Source: Polaromonas sp. P2-4 (lineage in GTDB: Bacteria; Pseudomonadota; Gammaproteobacteria; Burkholderiales; Burkholderiaceae_C). Taken from it: 64,000 bases of DNA. Position numbers and translations under genes: made by a program. The stretch spans positions 4,642,001 through 4,706,000 of the forward strand of contig CP087965.1 in NCBI GenBank assembly GCA_024703855.1, read 5' to 3'. The notes beneath the pieces were generated by a model. The model was not told where the DNA came from. It did not search any database and worked only from the letters and a program-made list of their open reading frames with translations. Shown piece after piece: positions 32,858-44,076 of the stretch (position 1 is its first letter; every line of letters begins with the position of its first letter).

Positions 32858-33965
32858 TTAAAACTGGTCGCGGCCCTTCACCCGAGCCACGATACGCAGG
32901 TCAGGCCCGACCATCTCCGTCGAGCGAAACTCCAGATCCACCGCTTGAGAGAGCTCAGTCAATGGCCCAAAACTGGCCATGCCAAACCCCTGGCCTATCA
33001 TTTTTGGGGCCAGATAAACAAGAAACTCATCAACCAGGCCTTCGCGGATCAGTGAGCCATTGAGTTTGTGCCCCGCTTCAACATGCAACTCGTTAATTTC
33101 ATGGCGGGCCAAATCGCGCAGCATGGCCGCCAGGTCGACCTTGCCGTTAGGTCCGGGCAGGTAGATCACGGTGGCGCCACGCGCTTCGAGGGCCAGTTTT
33201 TTGCCATCATTTTGCTCTGCTGCGTAGATGTAAAGCGTGCGGCCCGCTATAAAAAGATCAGCGTCCAGCGGTGTCTCAAGACGGCTGTCCACCACCACCA
33301 GATGCGGCTGGCGCGGCGTGGCGACCAGGCGAACATCCAGCCGCGGGTTGTCTTCAAGCACGGTGCCAATGCCGGTGAATACAGCGCACGAACGAGCCCG
33401 CCAGGCGTGGCCATCAGTGCGAGCTGGGTCAGAGGTAATCCACTGGCTAACGCCGTTGTCCAGCGCTGTCTTCCCGTCAAGCGAGGCGGCTACCTTCATC
33501 CGCACCCAGGGCGTTTTGCGGATCATTCGGCTGAAAAAGCCAATATTGAGCTCGCGGGATTCTGCGGCACCGAGGCCGACTTCCACCTCAACGCCGGCTG
33601 CCCGGAGGCGTTCGGAACCCTTGACCTGAAACCAACGGGTTGGGGTCTGCAATTGAGGCTACCACCTTCTTGATGCCGGCCGCAATCAGCGCGTCGCAGC
33701 AGGGGCCTGTGCGGCCGTGGTGGGAGCAGGGTTCCAGGGTGACGTAGGCCGTGGCATCACGCACCGAATGACCGTTTTTTGCGGCATCGTGCAAAGCCAT
33801 GATTTCGGCGTGTGGGCTGCCGGCTTTCTGAGTGTGGCCGATTCCAAGAATTTTGCCGGCAGCGTCCGTGATAACGCAGCCCACTCGGGGATTGGGTTCG
33901 GACAGGGCCACGGCATCACTAGCCAGGGCAAGTGCCTGATTGATGAACGGAAGGGTGGGATTCAT
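32858..33965 (-). CDS. ribD: riboflavin biosynthesis protein RibD (1 frame break)
   Basis: A bifunctional deaminase-reductase, about 368 residues. The N-terminal deaminase has the zinc site HAEIMALHDA and PCSHHGRTGPCCDAL. The C-terminal reductase has VRMKVAASLDGKTAL and LHVEAGHKLNGSLI. One break lies near 33625. I chose the ATG at 33965, which opens MNPTLPFINQALALA; an upstream in-frame start at 34049 would add an atypical leader. It is the first rib gene. The 181 nt upstream to the divergent pilin gene show no FMN riboswitch that I can recognise. Confidence 0.9.
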
Positions 33966-34146
33966 CCTGAATGCGGTGGGGCAGTCTTGAGTTTGCACGA
34001 GTACTGGCTGCCATGTTAATTCATCCCGCTGGTCTGTCTCATGAACCACTCGTTCCGGTAATGCGACCGGTTGTCGGGCAGTAGATGCTTTCGGAAGTCG
34101 CCTGCGCTAAGGTCCAGCCTGAAATAACCTAACAACCGGAGATGGC

Positions 34147-34546
34147 ATGCGCGTCGGCAAGCAAAATGGGTTCACGCTGATCGAACTGATGATCACGGTG
34201 GCTATCGTCGGAATCTTGGCTGCGGTGGCCTATCCCTCCTACACCAGCCACGTCAGGAAAGGCGTGCGGCGGGCGGCCCAGGCTCAGATGATGGATATCG
34301 CCAATCGGGGAGCAGCAATACCTGCTGGCCAACCGTGCTTTCGCCTCCTACGATACGTTGATGCTCAGTGGCTATTCACTACCCACTGACCTCACTGCCA
34401 AGTACACGCCCGCGATCGCCCTGGTCGGCGGTACGACTACGGCGCCCGGATTCACCATCACGTTCACGGCCATTGGCGGCCAGGCCGAAGACGGCAACCT
34501 GACGCTCACCAGCGAAGGGGTGAAGGGCCCGGTGGATAAATGGTAG
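34147..34546 (+). CDS. pilE: type IV pilin-like protein, PilE type (1 frame break)
   Basis: About 132 residues. The class III leader MRVGKQNG is cut before [20 protein letters not shown], with Glu5 present; the hydrophobic helix and [11 protein letters not shown] follow. An extra G near 34312 breaks the frame; without it the protein continues [18 protein letters not shown] to a stop at 34546. A CCGGAG site precedes the ATG. It is probably a minor pilin in the priming complex rather than the main subunit. The pilV start overlaps its end by 7 nt. Confidence 0.85.
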
Positions 34547-35109
34547 TCCCCGTGCCGTCCCGCATCCCGCGTCAACAACTCGGCGCTTCGATGATCGAAG
34601 TGCTGGTCACCATGATCATCATCGCCTTCGGCCTGCTCGGGATGGCGGGGCTGCAGATGCGCATGCAGAGTTCGGAGATGGAGGCCTACCAGCGCAGCCA
34701 GGCGCTTCTGCTGCTCAACGATATGGCCAACCGCATCGCGGCAAACCGCAACAATGCCAGCTTATATGTCATGGGGACCACGGCGCTAGGTACGGGGATG
34801 ACCTGTCCCGCGGCGACCGCGACCATAGTGCAGCAGGACCTGCGGCAATGGTGCGAAGCCTTGAAGGGGGCCGCCGAGGTGTCCGGCACGGACAAGGTGG
34901 GTGCGATGGTCGGCGGCCGCGGATGCGTCCAAACCGCCAGCGGCGACTACCTGGTGACCGTGGTATGGCAGGGTTTCACGCCGATTTCGGCACCACCGGC
35001 ATCCGTCGCTTGCGGCGCCGGCCAGTTCAATGGCGACAGCGCGTCCAGTTGCAAGAACGACCTGTGCCGACGTGCCGTGACCACCTTGGTTCGAGTCGCC
35101 ACCCTATGA
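34540..35109 (+). CDS. pilV: type IV pilus modification protein PilV
   Basis: An unbroken protein of 189 residues. The prepilin peptidase site is in QQLGASMIEVLVTMIIIAFG, with alanine after the glycine and Glu at the conserved place. SSEMEAYQRSQALLLLNDMANRIAANR is the conserved PilV segment, and paired cysteines follow. It acts as a minor pilin with PilW, PilX, FimT/U and PilY1 to start pilus assembly. Its TGA overlaps the ATG of pilW. Confidence 0.88.
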   Translation: MVVPVPSRIPRQQLGASMIEVLVTMIIIAFGLLGMAGLQMRMQSSEMEAYQRSQALLLLNDMANRIAANRNNASLYVMGTTALGTGMTCPAATATIVQQDLRQWCEALKGAAEVSGTDKVGAMVGGRGCVQTASGDYLVTVVWQGFTPISAPPASVACGAGQFNGDSASSCKNDLCRRAVTTLVRVATL

Positions 35110-36277
35110 ACAAAACCCTCCGCACGCAGCGGCTTCACTTTGGTGGAGTTGATGATTTCGCTGGTCCTCGGATTGCTGATCATCCTGGCTCTCCTCACCA
35201 TGCTGATCAACGTCAATCGCAACAACAGCGAACTGAGCTCCACGAACCGGCTCATCGAGAACGGACGCTTTGCCGTGCAGCTGCTGTCGACCGACGTGGC
35301 GCATGCGGGCTACTGGTCCGGCCATGTTCCCGAGTTCGACAATTTGACGGGCTCGACCACCGTCGGGCCGACGGACGTGCCGACAGCCGTGCCCGATCCG
35401 TGTCAGGCCTTCGCGGCGTGGGACGCGGCGTACAAGACCAACCTGGTCGGTATGGCGGTGCAAGGCACCGACATCCTGGACGTGTCATCCCCGTCGGCAC
35501 CGGTCTGCGCCGGCGTCGTTACAAATCCCCAGCGAAATACTGACGTACTGGTGGTGCGCCATGCGGAACCATGCCTCGTCGGCTCGGGTACGGACGACTG
35601 TTCTGACACCCGTGCCGCCACCGCACCGCATGTGTATGTTCAGGCGTCCCGGTGCGGGGACGACACCACGACTCTTGTGCTGGGCACCACTGGCTTCACC
35701 TTGAAGGCGGGCGACTGTACCGCGGATGCCCCCATCAGGCGGTTCTCCTCCAGCATCTACTACGTACGCGGTCACGCCAACGCGGCGGGAGACGGCATAC
35801 CGACACTGATGCGCGCGTTTTGGTGTCAACGGTACCCTGCAATTCCTGTCCGCCCAGGCGCTGGTGGAGGGGATACAGGGCTTCAGGGTGGAATACGGAG
35901 TGGACAACAGGAGCGACACCGCCGCCACGGTCGACCTGGCGGCGCTGGCCTTGCCGATCGCGTGGCCGACAGGCGCCACCGTGCTGAACACCCCCACGAA
36001 TCGCGGCAATGGCCTGCCGGACGAATACATCCGCTGCTCGCAAGCAACGCCCTGTACTGCGGATCAGCTGGTGAACGTGACGGCGGTCAAGCTGTACGTG
36101 CTGGTGCGAGCGGAAAGGACCACGCCAGGCCATACGGACACCAAGCAATACTGCCTAGCCAGTTCCTGTACCAATCCGACGGACTACATGGGGCCGTTCA
36201 ACGACGGCTACAAGCGCCACCTGTTTACCCAGACCATCCGCTTGACCAATGTAGCCACGCGCAGGGAGACGCCATGA
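35106..36277 (+). CDS. pilW: type IV pilus minor pilin PilW (2 frame breaks)
   Basis: About 390 residues. After correcting a break near 35130 the N-terminus reads TLRTQRGFTLVELMISLVLG, a class III prepilin leader. NRLIENGRFAVQLLSTDVAHAGYWG-like sequence is the PilW signature. A second break near 35820 is an extra T. The rest is cysteine-rich and ends in VKLYVLVRAERTTPGH and TIRLTNVATRR. The stop overlaps the pilX start (ATGA). Confidence 0.87.
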
Positions 36278-36786
36278 GTTCGATGGTTAGAGGCTCGCGA
36301 CCTGGGCGGGGCCAGAGTGGCGCCACGCTGGTGGTTGCGCTGATCATGCTGACCTTGATCACCCTTCTGGTGGTCAATGCATTCACGCTCAGTTCATCCA
36401 ATCTCAAGGCCGTCGGCAACATGCAGGCGCGCGACGAGGCGATCGCTGCTGCCAACCAAGCCATCGAACTGGTCGTGAGTTCCTCCTTCACCGACGCGCC
36501 CGTGGCGCAGGAACTGAATGTCGACATGAACAAGGACGGCACGACGGACTACACCGTCAACATCGCGCTGCCCAAATGCGTGCGGGCCATAGAAGTGCCC
36601 AACCCGGACAAATGCGAGGAAAACCTCAAGGCGCTGTGTGCCGAGAACAACTGGTACACCGAGTGGGAACTTCAGGCCACTGTCGGCGATACCGCCAGCG
36701 GCACATCCGTCGTTGTGCACCAGGGCGTGCGCGCGAAGCTCAGTAATAGTCAAAAAACTGCGGTCTGTGCCACGCCGTCCACCTGA
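36274..36786 (+). CDS. pilX: type IV pilus minor pilin PilX
   Basis: An unbroken protein of 170 residues with an N-terminal hydrophobic helix (GATLVVALIMLTLITLLVVNAF). It lacks the Glu5 of typical pilins, as is usual for PilX, which sits at the pilus tip. NMQARDEAIAAANQAIE is the conserved PilX segment. It overlaps pilW by 4 nt and precedes pilY1 by 19 nt. Confidence 0.87.
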   Translation: MSSMVRGSRPGRGQSGATLVVALIMLTLITLLVVNAFTLSSSNLKAVGNMQARDEAIAAANQAIELVVSSSFTDAPVAQELNVDMNKDGTTDYTVNIALPKCVRAIEVPNPDKCEENLKALCAENNWYTEWELQATVGDTASGTSVVVHQGVRAKLSNSQKTAVCATPST

Positions 36787-36805
36787 GTCCCCGTTGGAAA
36801 ATCCC

Positions 36806-39800
36806 ATGAAACAAAAAATATTTCAATGCATCGCCGTACTGCTCGTGTTCGTGGCGCATGTGTCCACCAGCCTCGCGGAGGACATTGAATTGTTCGTGGG
36901 CGCTCCACCCACCACCGCTGAAACACCGAATGTGCTGATTGTTCTGGACAACACGGCGAACTGGAACACGGCCTTCGTGAACGAAAAAGCCGCGCTCGTG
37001 TCGGTCTTCCAAGGGATGCCGGTTGACAAGTTCCGGGTCGGCTTGATGATGTTCAACGAGACGGGCGGTGGAAACTCGGGTAATGACGGTGCCTATGTTC
37101 GGGCGGCAGCTCGAACGATCACAAGCAGCAACAAGACCGCCTACGCCAACCTGATCGACAGTCTGGACATTACCGGCGACAAATCCAACGGCGGCAAGGT
37201 TGCTAAAGCCATGATGGAAGCGTACTACTATCTCAGCGGGGGCACGCCGCACGCCGGTAACCAGAAGAACAAGACCGACTATGCCCTCAATACCGCGGGC
37301 AATGCATCCGACGATGCTATGCATGCGCTTGCCGGCAACGCGCTGGCATCGAAGAACAGCACCACCTACGTCAAGCCGGGCTCGGGTGATTGCGTCAAAA
37401 ACTACATCATCTACATCAGCAACGGCCCGGCGCAAGACAACAGTTCCGACATTGAGACTGCGACGACCGCGCTTGCCGCCGCCGGCGGCAAGACGACCGC
37501 CATTTCACTCAACCCCAGCGGTTCGCAGGACAACCCGGCCGACGAATGGGCGCGGTTTCTCAAGAAGAGTGCAATCAAGGGGGTGGTGTACACGCTCGAC
37601 GTGAACAAGGGAACTTCGGGCCAGGGTCCTGGATGGACGGCCTTGCTGAAAAGCATGGCATCGCAAAGCGGTGGGCGGTATTTTGACGTGGGCACCTCAG
37701 GTATCGCGGACGCCATCAACTCCATCCTCTCCGAGATCCAGTCCGTGAACAGCGTATTCGCGTCGGTCAGTCTTCCCGTGAGCGTGAACACGCAGGGCAC
37801 CTACCTGAACCAGGTGTTCGTGGGGATGTTCCGGCCCGACGGCGACAGTATGCCGCGCTGGAAGGGAAACCTCAAACAGTACAAGATGGCATTCATCAAC
37901 AATGAGTTGAAGCTGGTCGACGCAGACGGAACTGCGGCCATCAACGGCCAGACTGGGTTCATTACGGAGTGCGCGCGAAGTTACTGGACGCCGGCGACGG
38001 TGGATACCGAGTGGAACAGCGCGCAGGAAAGCGACTGTCTCACGGTGGCGGGCGCGGAGTCGTCCAATTATCCGGATGGCAACGTCATTGCCAAAGGCGC
38101 GCAGGCTTACCAGCTGAGACTGAGTTCCACCAGGACTTCGCTCACTTGCAATGACGCGACTTGCACGAGCCTCGTCACCTTCAACAATACGAACGTTTCG
38201 CAGACACAGCTTGGCGTGAGCACCACGACTGACCGCGATAATGTGATCATTTGGGCCGGGGGCATGGACAACAAGGATGACGAAGATATCGACGGTTCCC
38301 TTACCGACCACAGGTTGTCCATGCACGGTGATGTGGTTCATTCTCGCCCCGTGGCGTTGAATTTCGGAACCACGGCGGCGCCCAAGGTCGTCGTTTTTTA
38401 CGGCGCCAACGACGGCTGGTTCAGGGCTGTGAACGGCAATCGAACGGACGCGATCGGCACGGTTCCAGCCGGGGGCGAGCTTTGGTCTTTCGCGCCGCCT
38501 GAGTTCCTGTCGAAGTTCTCCAGGCTCCGCGAAAAAACGCCACTCAACTACTATCTCAACACGCCGGCGACGGGCACCCAGAAGAAGGACTACGCCATCG
38601 ATGGCCCTATCACCGCGTACCGAGGGACGATCGGCGCTTCAACCGCCACCAAGACATTCCTCTATGCCACCATGCGCCGCGGCGGAAGATCGATCTACGC
38701 GTTCGACGTGAGCAATGCCGACACCGCGCCGACCAGCCCGTCGCTCAAATGGCGGATCGGCTGCACCGCGGACGGCACCTGCTCCAGCGGCATGAGTGGC
38801 ATCGGCCAGACCTGGGGCTCGATCAAGACGTTCACGCACGGCAGCTTCAGTTCCGGCAACACGCCCCTGCTGATCTTCGGCGGTGGGTACGATGCCTGCG
38901 AAGACTACGACCAGTTCAGCACGACCGGCGCGAACCACAACTGCACATCAAGTTCCACCGGCAACCATGTCTATATCGTCAACGGCGACACGGGTGCCGT
39001 TGAAAAGAGCTTCGATACCTCGGCCTCGGTGCTGACTTCGTTCAACAAGTATCGTGGAGTCATCGCCGACATGGCCATCGTTTCGGGCAGCGACGGCCAT
39101 GCGAAATACGCCTACATTGCCGACTTGGGCGGCAACATATTTCGCATCACCATGACCGGCGCCCCGTCAGCCTGGACAATGAAGCAGATTGCGTCGTTCG
39201 GCTGCGATACGACCACCACCAGCTGCCCGGCGAACCGCAAGCTGATGTTCGCACCCAGCGTGGTGAATACGGCGACAGGCGAGTACACGCTGCTGGTGGG
39301 CTCCGGCGACCGTGAGAAGCCGATCACCGGCTATACGGCGGCAACGGCGGTGACCAATTACTTCTTCATGTTCAAGGACAAGCCCGATGACACCTCCTAC
39401 CCTGGCACCACGGATTGCGGGATCGCCGTGGTGTGCCTCAATTCCCTGCTCAAGATCGAGCGGGACGCGGCGTCGCCCTCGAGCCTGGGAACCAAGAAGG
39501 GCTGGTACCTGGCTCTTCATTCAACAGAGCAGGTCGTGACCCAACCCCTGACCATATTCAGCGTCGTCACCTTCAGCACTCATGAGCCGGCTGTTACGGG
39601 AGTCGTCAGTTCCGGCTCCTGTAGCAACCTGGGCACCACACGCGTCTACAACGTAGGCTATGAGTACGCCAAACCCGTGGACGACCTGCGCTATGAGGAC
39701 GTTGTGGGTGACGGCCTCCCGCCTTCGGCGACAGCGGGCCTCGTCACGCTCGACACAGGCCAGACCGTTCCTTTCTGCATTGGCTGTAGCGGAGACTCGC

Positions 39801-39883
39801 CTCTCGAATCGAAGCAACCGACGACCTCGTCATCAAGCACCATGCCCAAGGGGCGCCTCTACTGGTACCTTGAAAAGAAATGA
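36806..39883 (+). CDS. pilY1: PilY1-type pilus tip adhesin
   Basis: An unbroken protein of 1025 residues, with a signal peptide (cleavage near residues 24-25, SLAED). A von Willebrand A-like region starts with NVLIVLDNTANW at residues 42-53, where the usual DxSxS metal site is DNTAN. The C-terminal half, from about residue 505 (VVVFYGANDGWFRAVNG), is the PilC/PilY1 beta-propeller, with YAYIADLGGNIFRI as one blade. The protein promotes pilus extension and adhesion and is exported with the minor pilins. I chose the ATG that opens the signal peptide; a longer frame into pilX is not credible. Its end overlaps the next gene by 4 nt. Confidence 0.9.
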   Translation: MKQKIFQCIAVLLVFVAHVSTSLAEDIELFVGAPPTTAETPNVLIVLDNTANWNTAFVNEKAALVSVFQGMPVDKFRVGLMMFNETGGGNSGNDGAYVRAAARTITSSNKTAYANLIDSLDITGDKSNGGKVAKAMMEAYYYLSGGTPHAGNQKNKTDYALNTAGNASDDAMHALAGNALASKNSTTYVKPGSGDCVKNYIIYISNGPAQDNSSDIETATTALAAAGGKTTAISLNPSGSQDNPADEWARFLKKSAIKGVVYTLDVNKGTSGQGPGWTALLKSMASQSGGRYFDVGTSGIADAINSILSEIQSVNSVFASVSLPVSVNTQGTYLNQVFVGMFRPDGDSMPRWKGNLKQYKMAFINNELKLVDADGTAAINGQTGFITECARSYWTPATVDTEWNSAQESDCLTVAGAESSNYPDGNVIAKGAQAYQLRLSSTRTSLTCNDATCTSLVTFNNTNVSQTQLGVSTTTDRDNVIIWAGGMDNKDDEDIDGSLTDHRLSMHGDVVHSRPVALNFGTTAAPKVVVFYGANDGWFRAVNGNRTDAIGTVPAGGELWSFAPPEFLSKFSRLREKTPLNYYLNTPATGTQKKDYAIDGPITAYRGTIGASTATKTFLYATMRRGGRSIYAFDVSNADTAPTSPSLKWRIGCTADGTCSSGMSGIGQTWGSIKTFTHGSFSSGNTPLLIFGGGYDACEDYDQFSTTGANHNCTSSSTGNHVYIVNGDTGAVEKSFDTSASVLTSFNKYRGVIADMAIVSGSDGHAKYAYIADLGGNIFRITMTGAPSAWTMKQIASFGCDTTTTSCPANRKLMFAPSVVNTATGEYTLLVGSGDREKPITGYTAATAVTNYFFMFKDKPDDTSYPGTTDCGIAVVCLNSLLKIERDAASPSSLGTKKGWYLALHSTEQVVTQPLTIFSVVTFSTHEPAVTGVVSSGSCSNLGTTRVYNVGYEYAKPVDDLRYEDVVGDGLPPSATAGLVTLDTGQTVPFCIGCSGDSPLESKQPTTSSSSTMPKGRLYWYLEKK

Positions 39884-40458
39884 CAAGCAAGATGGCTTTA
39901 CGGCTTCAGCGATCCACATCCGGAACGGGGGCGTCTCGCGGCTTTACCCTGATCGAGTTGCTGGTCAGCATGACCGTGCTCGGCATTCTGGCCGCCATCG
40001 CGGTGCCGTCATTCAACGAGGCTTTCCTGAGTAACCGGCTGGCGTCGTTCAGCAACTCCTTCATCGCGAGCGCCCAGCTCGCGCGCAGCGAGGCAATAAA
40101 GCGCAATGCCGTGGTCAAGATGTGCCGATCGTCCAACGGCACAAGTTGTGCGACCACGGGCGGTTGGCAGCAGGGTTGGATCATCTTCAGCGACAACGGC
40201 GCGAGTGGTAACGCCGACAACGGCACTGTGGACAGCGACGAGACTCGCATCTCCTATCAGCAAGCCCTTTCCACCGAGTATTCCTTCACGGGCAACAATT
40301 ATTCGATCGCTTTCCAACCGTCGGGCCTGGTCGCTTCGACTGTCAGCCTGAACTTGTGCCGCTTGGCGCCCTCTGCGGGATCGCAGGAGCGGACCATCGG
40401 CGTCGGCACGACGGGTCGTGTCTCGGTGAGCACGACCAGAACCGGCATTTGCTCGTAA
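39880..40458 (+). CDS. fimT: GspH/FimT-family pseudopilin
   Basis: An unbroken protein of 192 residues. The leader ends in GASRG before FTLIELLVSMTVLGILAAIA. LARSEAIKRNAVVKMCRSS and GGWQQGWIIFSD are typical of FimT/FimU/GspH proteins. The C-terminus GTTGRVSVSTTRTGICS has only GRVS where DNA-binding FimT has GRxR. It overlaps pilY1, so it belongs to the same operon. The symbol could equally be fimU. Confidence 0.83.
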   Translation: MTSKMALRLQRSTSGTGASRGFTLIELLVSMTVLGILAAIAVPSFNEAFLSNRLASFSNSFIASAQLARSEAIKRNAVVKMCRSSNGTSCATTGGWQQGWIIFSDNGASGNADNGTVDSDETRISYQQALSTEYSFTGNNYSIAFQPSGLVASTVSLNLCRLAPSAGSQERTIGVGTTGRVSVSTTRTGICS

Positions 40459-40558
40459 ATAAATAATTCTTCAGTGTTTTTTTATCACATTAATTAAACC
40501 TTTTTTCTCGTCACTTTGGAGGAGGCGGGTTTAGTACATTCTGGCTATCTTTCGGTAT

Positions 40559-41161
40559 ATGCCGAAACAGTCAAATCTCCCTGCCGCGCCGGAATCGATC
40601 CCGGAATCCCTTTTGCGCAAGCGCTCGATGCAGGGCTTCACCCTGGTCGAGTTGGTGGCCGTGATCGCCATCCTGGGCATCTTGCTGGGCGTGGCTGTGC
40701 CATGGGTTGGGACCTTCGCCGACTCGATGCGGCTGACCTCACAAGCTAATGCCTATCTCTCGGCGCTGCACCTGACGCGCAGCGAGGCGATCAAACGCAA
40801 CAGCAGAATGACCGTATGCAAGTCCGCTGACGGGTTGAGCTGCACGGAAGGCGGCGGCTGGCAGCAGGGCTGGATCGTCTTTCACGACCCCAACCACAAT
40901 GCCGCGAAGGACGACACGGAGGTGATGGTGCATCAGTCGCCAGCCCTGCCGGCGAGCTTTCAACTGGTCGGCAATTCGAATGTTGCCAAGTACGTGTCAT
41001 TCGACGCCATGGGCGGCACCAAGCTTGTTTCAGGGGCTTTCCAAGCGGGCACGTTGACGTTGTGCCGGCAATCGGCGTCGAGTGGCGAGGCCCGGCAGAT
41101 CGTCATCAACAGCGCCGGCCGGCCCCGAGTGCAGAAAGTCGTGGTCGCCACCTGCGTTTAG
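40559..41161 (+). CDS. GspH/FimT-family pseudopilin, second copy, with GRPR motif
   Basis: An unbroken protein of 200 residues. The prepilin site is in MQGFTLVELVAVIAILGILL, preceded by an unusually long leader of about 25 residues; an in-frame ATG at 40628 would give the normal short leader. LTRSEAIKRNSRMTVCKSA and GGWQQGWIVFHD mark the family. Near the C-terminus G187-R190 reads GRPR, matching the GRxR motif described for DNA-binding FimT in natural transformation. A 100-nt AT-rich gap separates it from the first FimT, so it may have its own promoter. A GGAGGAGG lies 34 nt before the listed start. Confidence 0.82.
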   Translation: MPKQSNLPAAPESIPESLLRKRSMQGFTLVELVAVIAILGILLGVAVPWVGTFADSMRLTSQANAYLSALHLTRSEAIKRNSRMTVCKSADGLSCTEGGGWQQGWIVFHDPNHNAAKDDTEVMVHQSPALPASFQLVGNSNVAKYVSFDAMGGTKLVSGAFQAGTLTLCRQSASSGEARQIVINSAGRPRVQKVVVATCV

Positions 41162-41176
41162 ATCGGGCAGCCCAGG

Positions 41177-41625
41177 TCAGCGCCTGACTTCATCCACCAG
41201 CGTCTTGAATTCATCAATGTCTTCAAAACTCCGGTAAACGCTGGCAAAGCGTATGTAGGCCACTTTGTCGAGCTTTTTCAGTTCGCGCATGACCAGCTCT
41301 CCAATGCGGTTGGAGGCGACTTCTCGAACGCCCAGGCTCAGGAGTTTTTCTTCAATCCGCTCAATGGCTGAGTCAATCTGCTCGGTGCTGACTGGCCGCT
41401 TGCGCAGCGCCAGGTTCATGGAGGCCAGGATTTTGCCGCGCTTGTATTCGATGCGGCGACCATCTTTTTGACGATGGCCGGAAAGTTGACGTCAGGCCGT
41501 TCGTAGGTGGTAAAGCGCTTTTCACACGCGCCGCATTGGCGGCGGCGGCGTATGAAATCTGCGTCTTCTGACACCCGTGTTTCGACGACCTGGGTCTCAA
41601 GGTTGCCGCAGAAGGGGCATTTCAT
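41177..41625 (-). CDS. nrdR: transcriptional repressor NrdR (1 frame break)
   Basis: 149 residues after restoring one A near 41462. The N-terminal zinc ribbon has CPFC and CGAC, and [18 protein letters not shown] is the NrdR signature. The ATP-cone follows, with [24 protein letters not shown]. NrdR represses ribonucleotide reductase genes according to nucleotide levels. It follows glyA by 18 nt. Confidence 0.92.
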
Positions 41626-41643
41626 GCGGCCGCCTTCTTCTGA

Positions 41644-42887
<1,244 letters not shown>

Positions 42888-43122
42888 GGCAGTCCTTCAA
42901 GACTTGGATCCTTGTCCTTGAGATTCAAGGAAGCAAGGGCTGCCCAGGCGAACGGCTGAACGCTTTGGTCACACGACTTTAGCGGTGCGCTTCCCAGTGG
43001 TGTCCCACGTCAGCATCAAGAGCCGGCAGGGCCCCGATACCTATCGCCAGTTGCGCACCTTGTTAGTGTAACTGAGCGCGCCTGGGCAGGGTGTTGGCAG
43101 GCTTTGGGTTGTGACTGGAAAG

Positions 43123-43146
43123 TAAAAAGCCGGGACTGGCCCGGCT
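43123..43146 (-). terminator. rho-independent terminator of the lytic transglycosylase gene
   Basis: On the minus strand AGCCGGG-CCAGT-CCCGGCT is followed by TTTTTA. It lies 30 nt after the stop codon at 43176. Confidence 0.8.
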
Positions 43147-43175
43147 GGTGCATGGGTGTGCTTCCGCAAATCCGC

Positions 43176-44076
43176 TCAGGATTTGTCCAGCAGCGCCACT
43201 TTTTCGGGGGCTTCGTTGCCCGACTCCAGCATGCGGGGCTTGGCCGGCAAGGACGCGGGAATGGTGCGTGGCGGGACGGGTGAAGCGAAGAAAGGCGAGG
43301 CGGACGAGCGCTTGCCTCCCACTACGGCCAGCAACCGGGCATGTTCTGCCATGACTTTTCCGGCGTAACCGCCGTCATCGTTCAGATTGGCGGCACCCAC
43401 ATAATATTTCAGACCACCTTCAATTGAGCCGGCACGGGCGATGCACTCTTGCAGCACCTTGACGCCAACGCGAAGGTTGGTCACCGGGTCAAACGCCGCC
43501 AGCTTGCCGCCGAAGTTTTCGTACTTGTCGTGATGCACTTTGGTCATGACCTGCATCAGACCCTGTGCGCCGACCGGGCTTTGGGCAAATGGGTTGAAAC
43601 CGGATTCAATCGCCATGACGGCCAGAATCAGGGTGGGGTCGAGCCTGGCTTTCTGGCCAATCTCAAAGGCTTCTGCCACCAGAACGCTCAGCGGCTCTGG
43701 CGCTACAGCGTATTTCTTGCTCAGCCAGTAAGCCACCGCCGCCTGTTGGGCGGGCAGATCTTTCGGGTTGGACGCGGTGGCGCGCTGAATGGCGTCAAGC
43801 TCGACGAAATCGGGCTCAACAAAACCGATCACCGCTTCCTGGCGCTCTTGCAGCCAGACCATGAGCTTTGATTCACCGGCTTCACGCAGGTCAGGCCGGG
43901 CCGTCAGGGTGATGACCCCCGAACACGACGACCAGCCCCAGGAGGGCAAAGCTGTTGTGCGTGATTTCAAAAAAACCTTGGGCAATATCGTCAGCCGTAT
44001 TGGCAAGACTGCTGCGCACATTTTTAAGATATGCCTCAAGGTGCGGCTTAAAGCCGGAGTTTTCTAGCGCTGTCAT
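43176..44076 (-). CDS. membrane-anchored lytic transglycosylase, SLT domain (1 frame break)
   Basis: About 300 residues. The N-terminus (MTALENSGFKPHLEAYLKNV) leads to one membrane helix around FALLGLVVVF, where a break near 43918 must be corrected to continue GVITLTARPDLREAGE. The SLT domain (about residues 150-250) has LAVMAIESGFNPFAQSPVGAQGLMQV, with the catalytic glutamate of ESGFNP, and a later LKYYVGAAN. It cuts peptidoglycan glycan strands with 1,6-anhydro ring formation. The Ser/Pro-rich C-terminal tail has no known domain. Confidence 0.82.

Noticed and set aside
33966-34146. An FMN riboswitch upstream of ribD
   Set aside because: None of the conserved RFN-element segments is recognisable in the 181 nt between ribD and the pilin gene.
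42888-43122. A glycine or other riboswitch upstream of glyA
   Set aside because: I could not find the conserved core of a glycine, tetrahydrofolate or SAM riboswitch; only the neighbouring gene's terminator is clear.
43891-44076. A separate 61-residue membrane protein upstream of the lytic transglycosylase
   Set aside because: It is the N-terminal anchor of that enzyme, cut off by a frame break near 43918.
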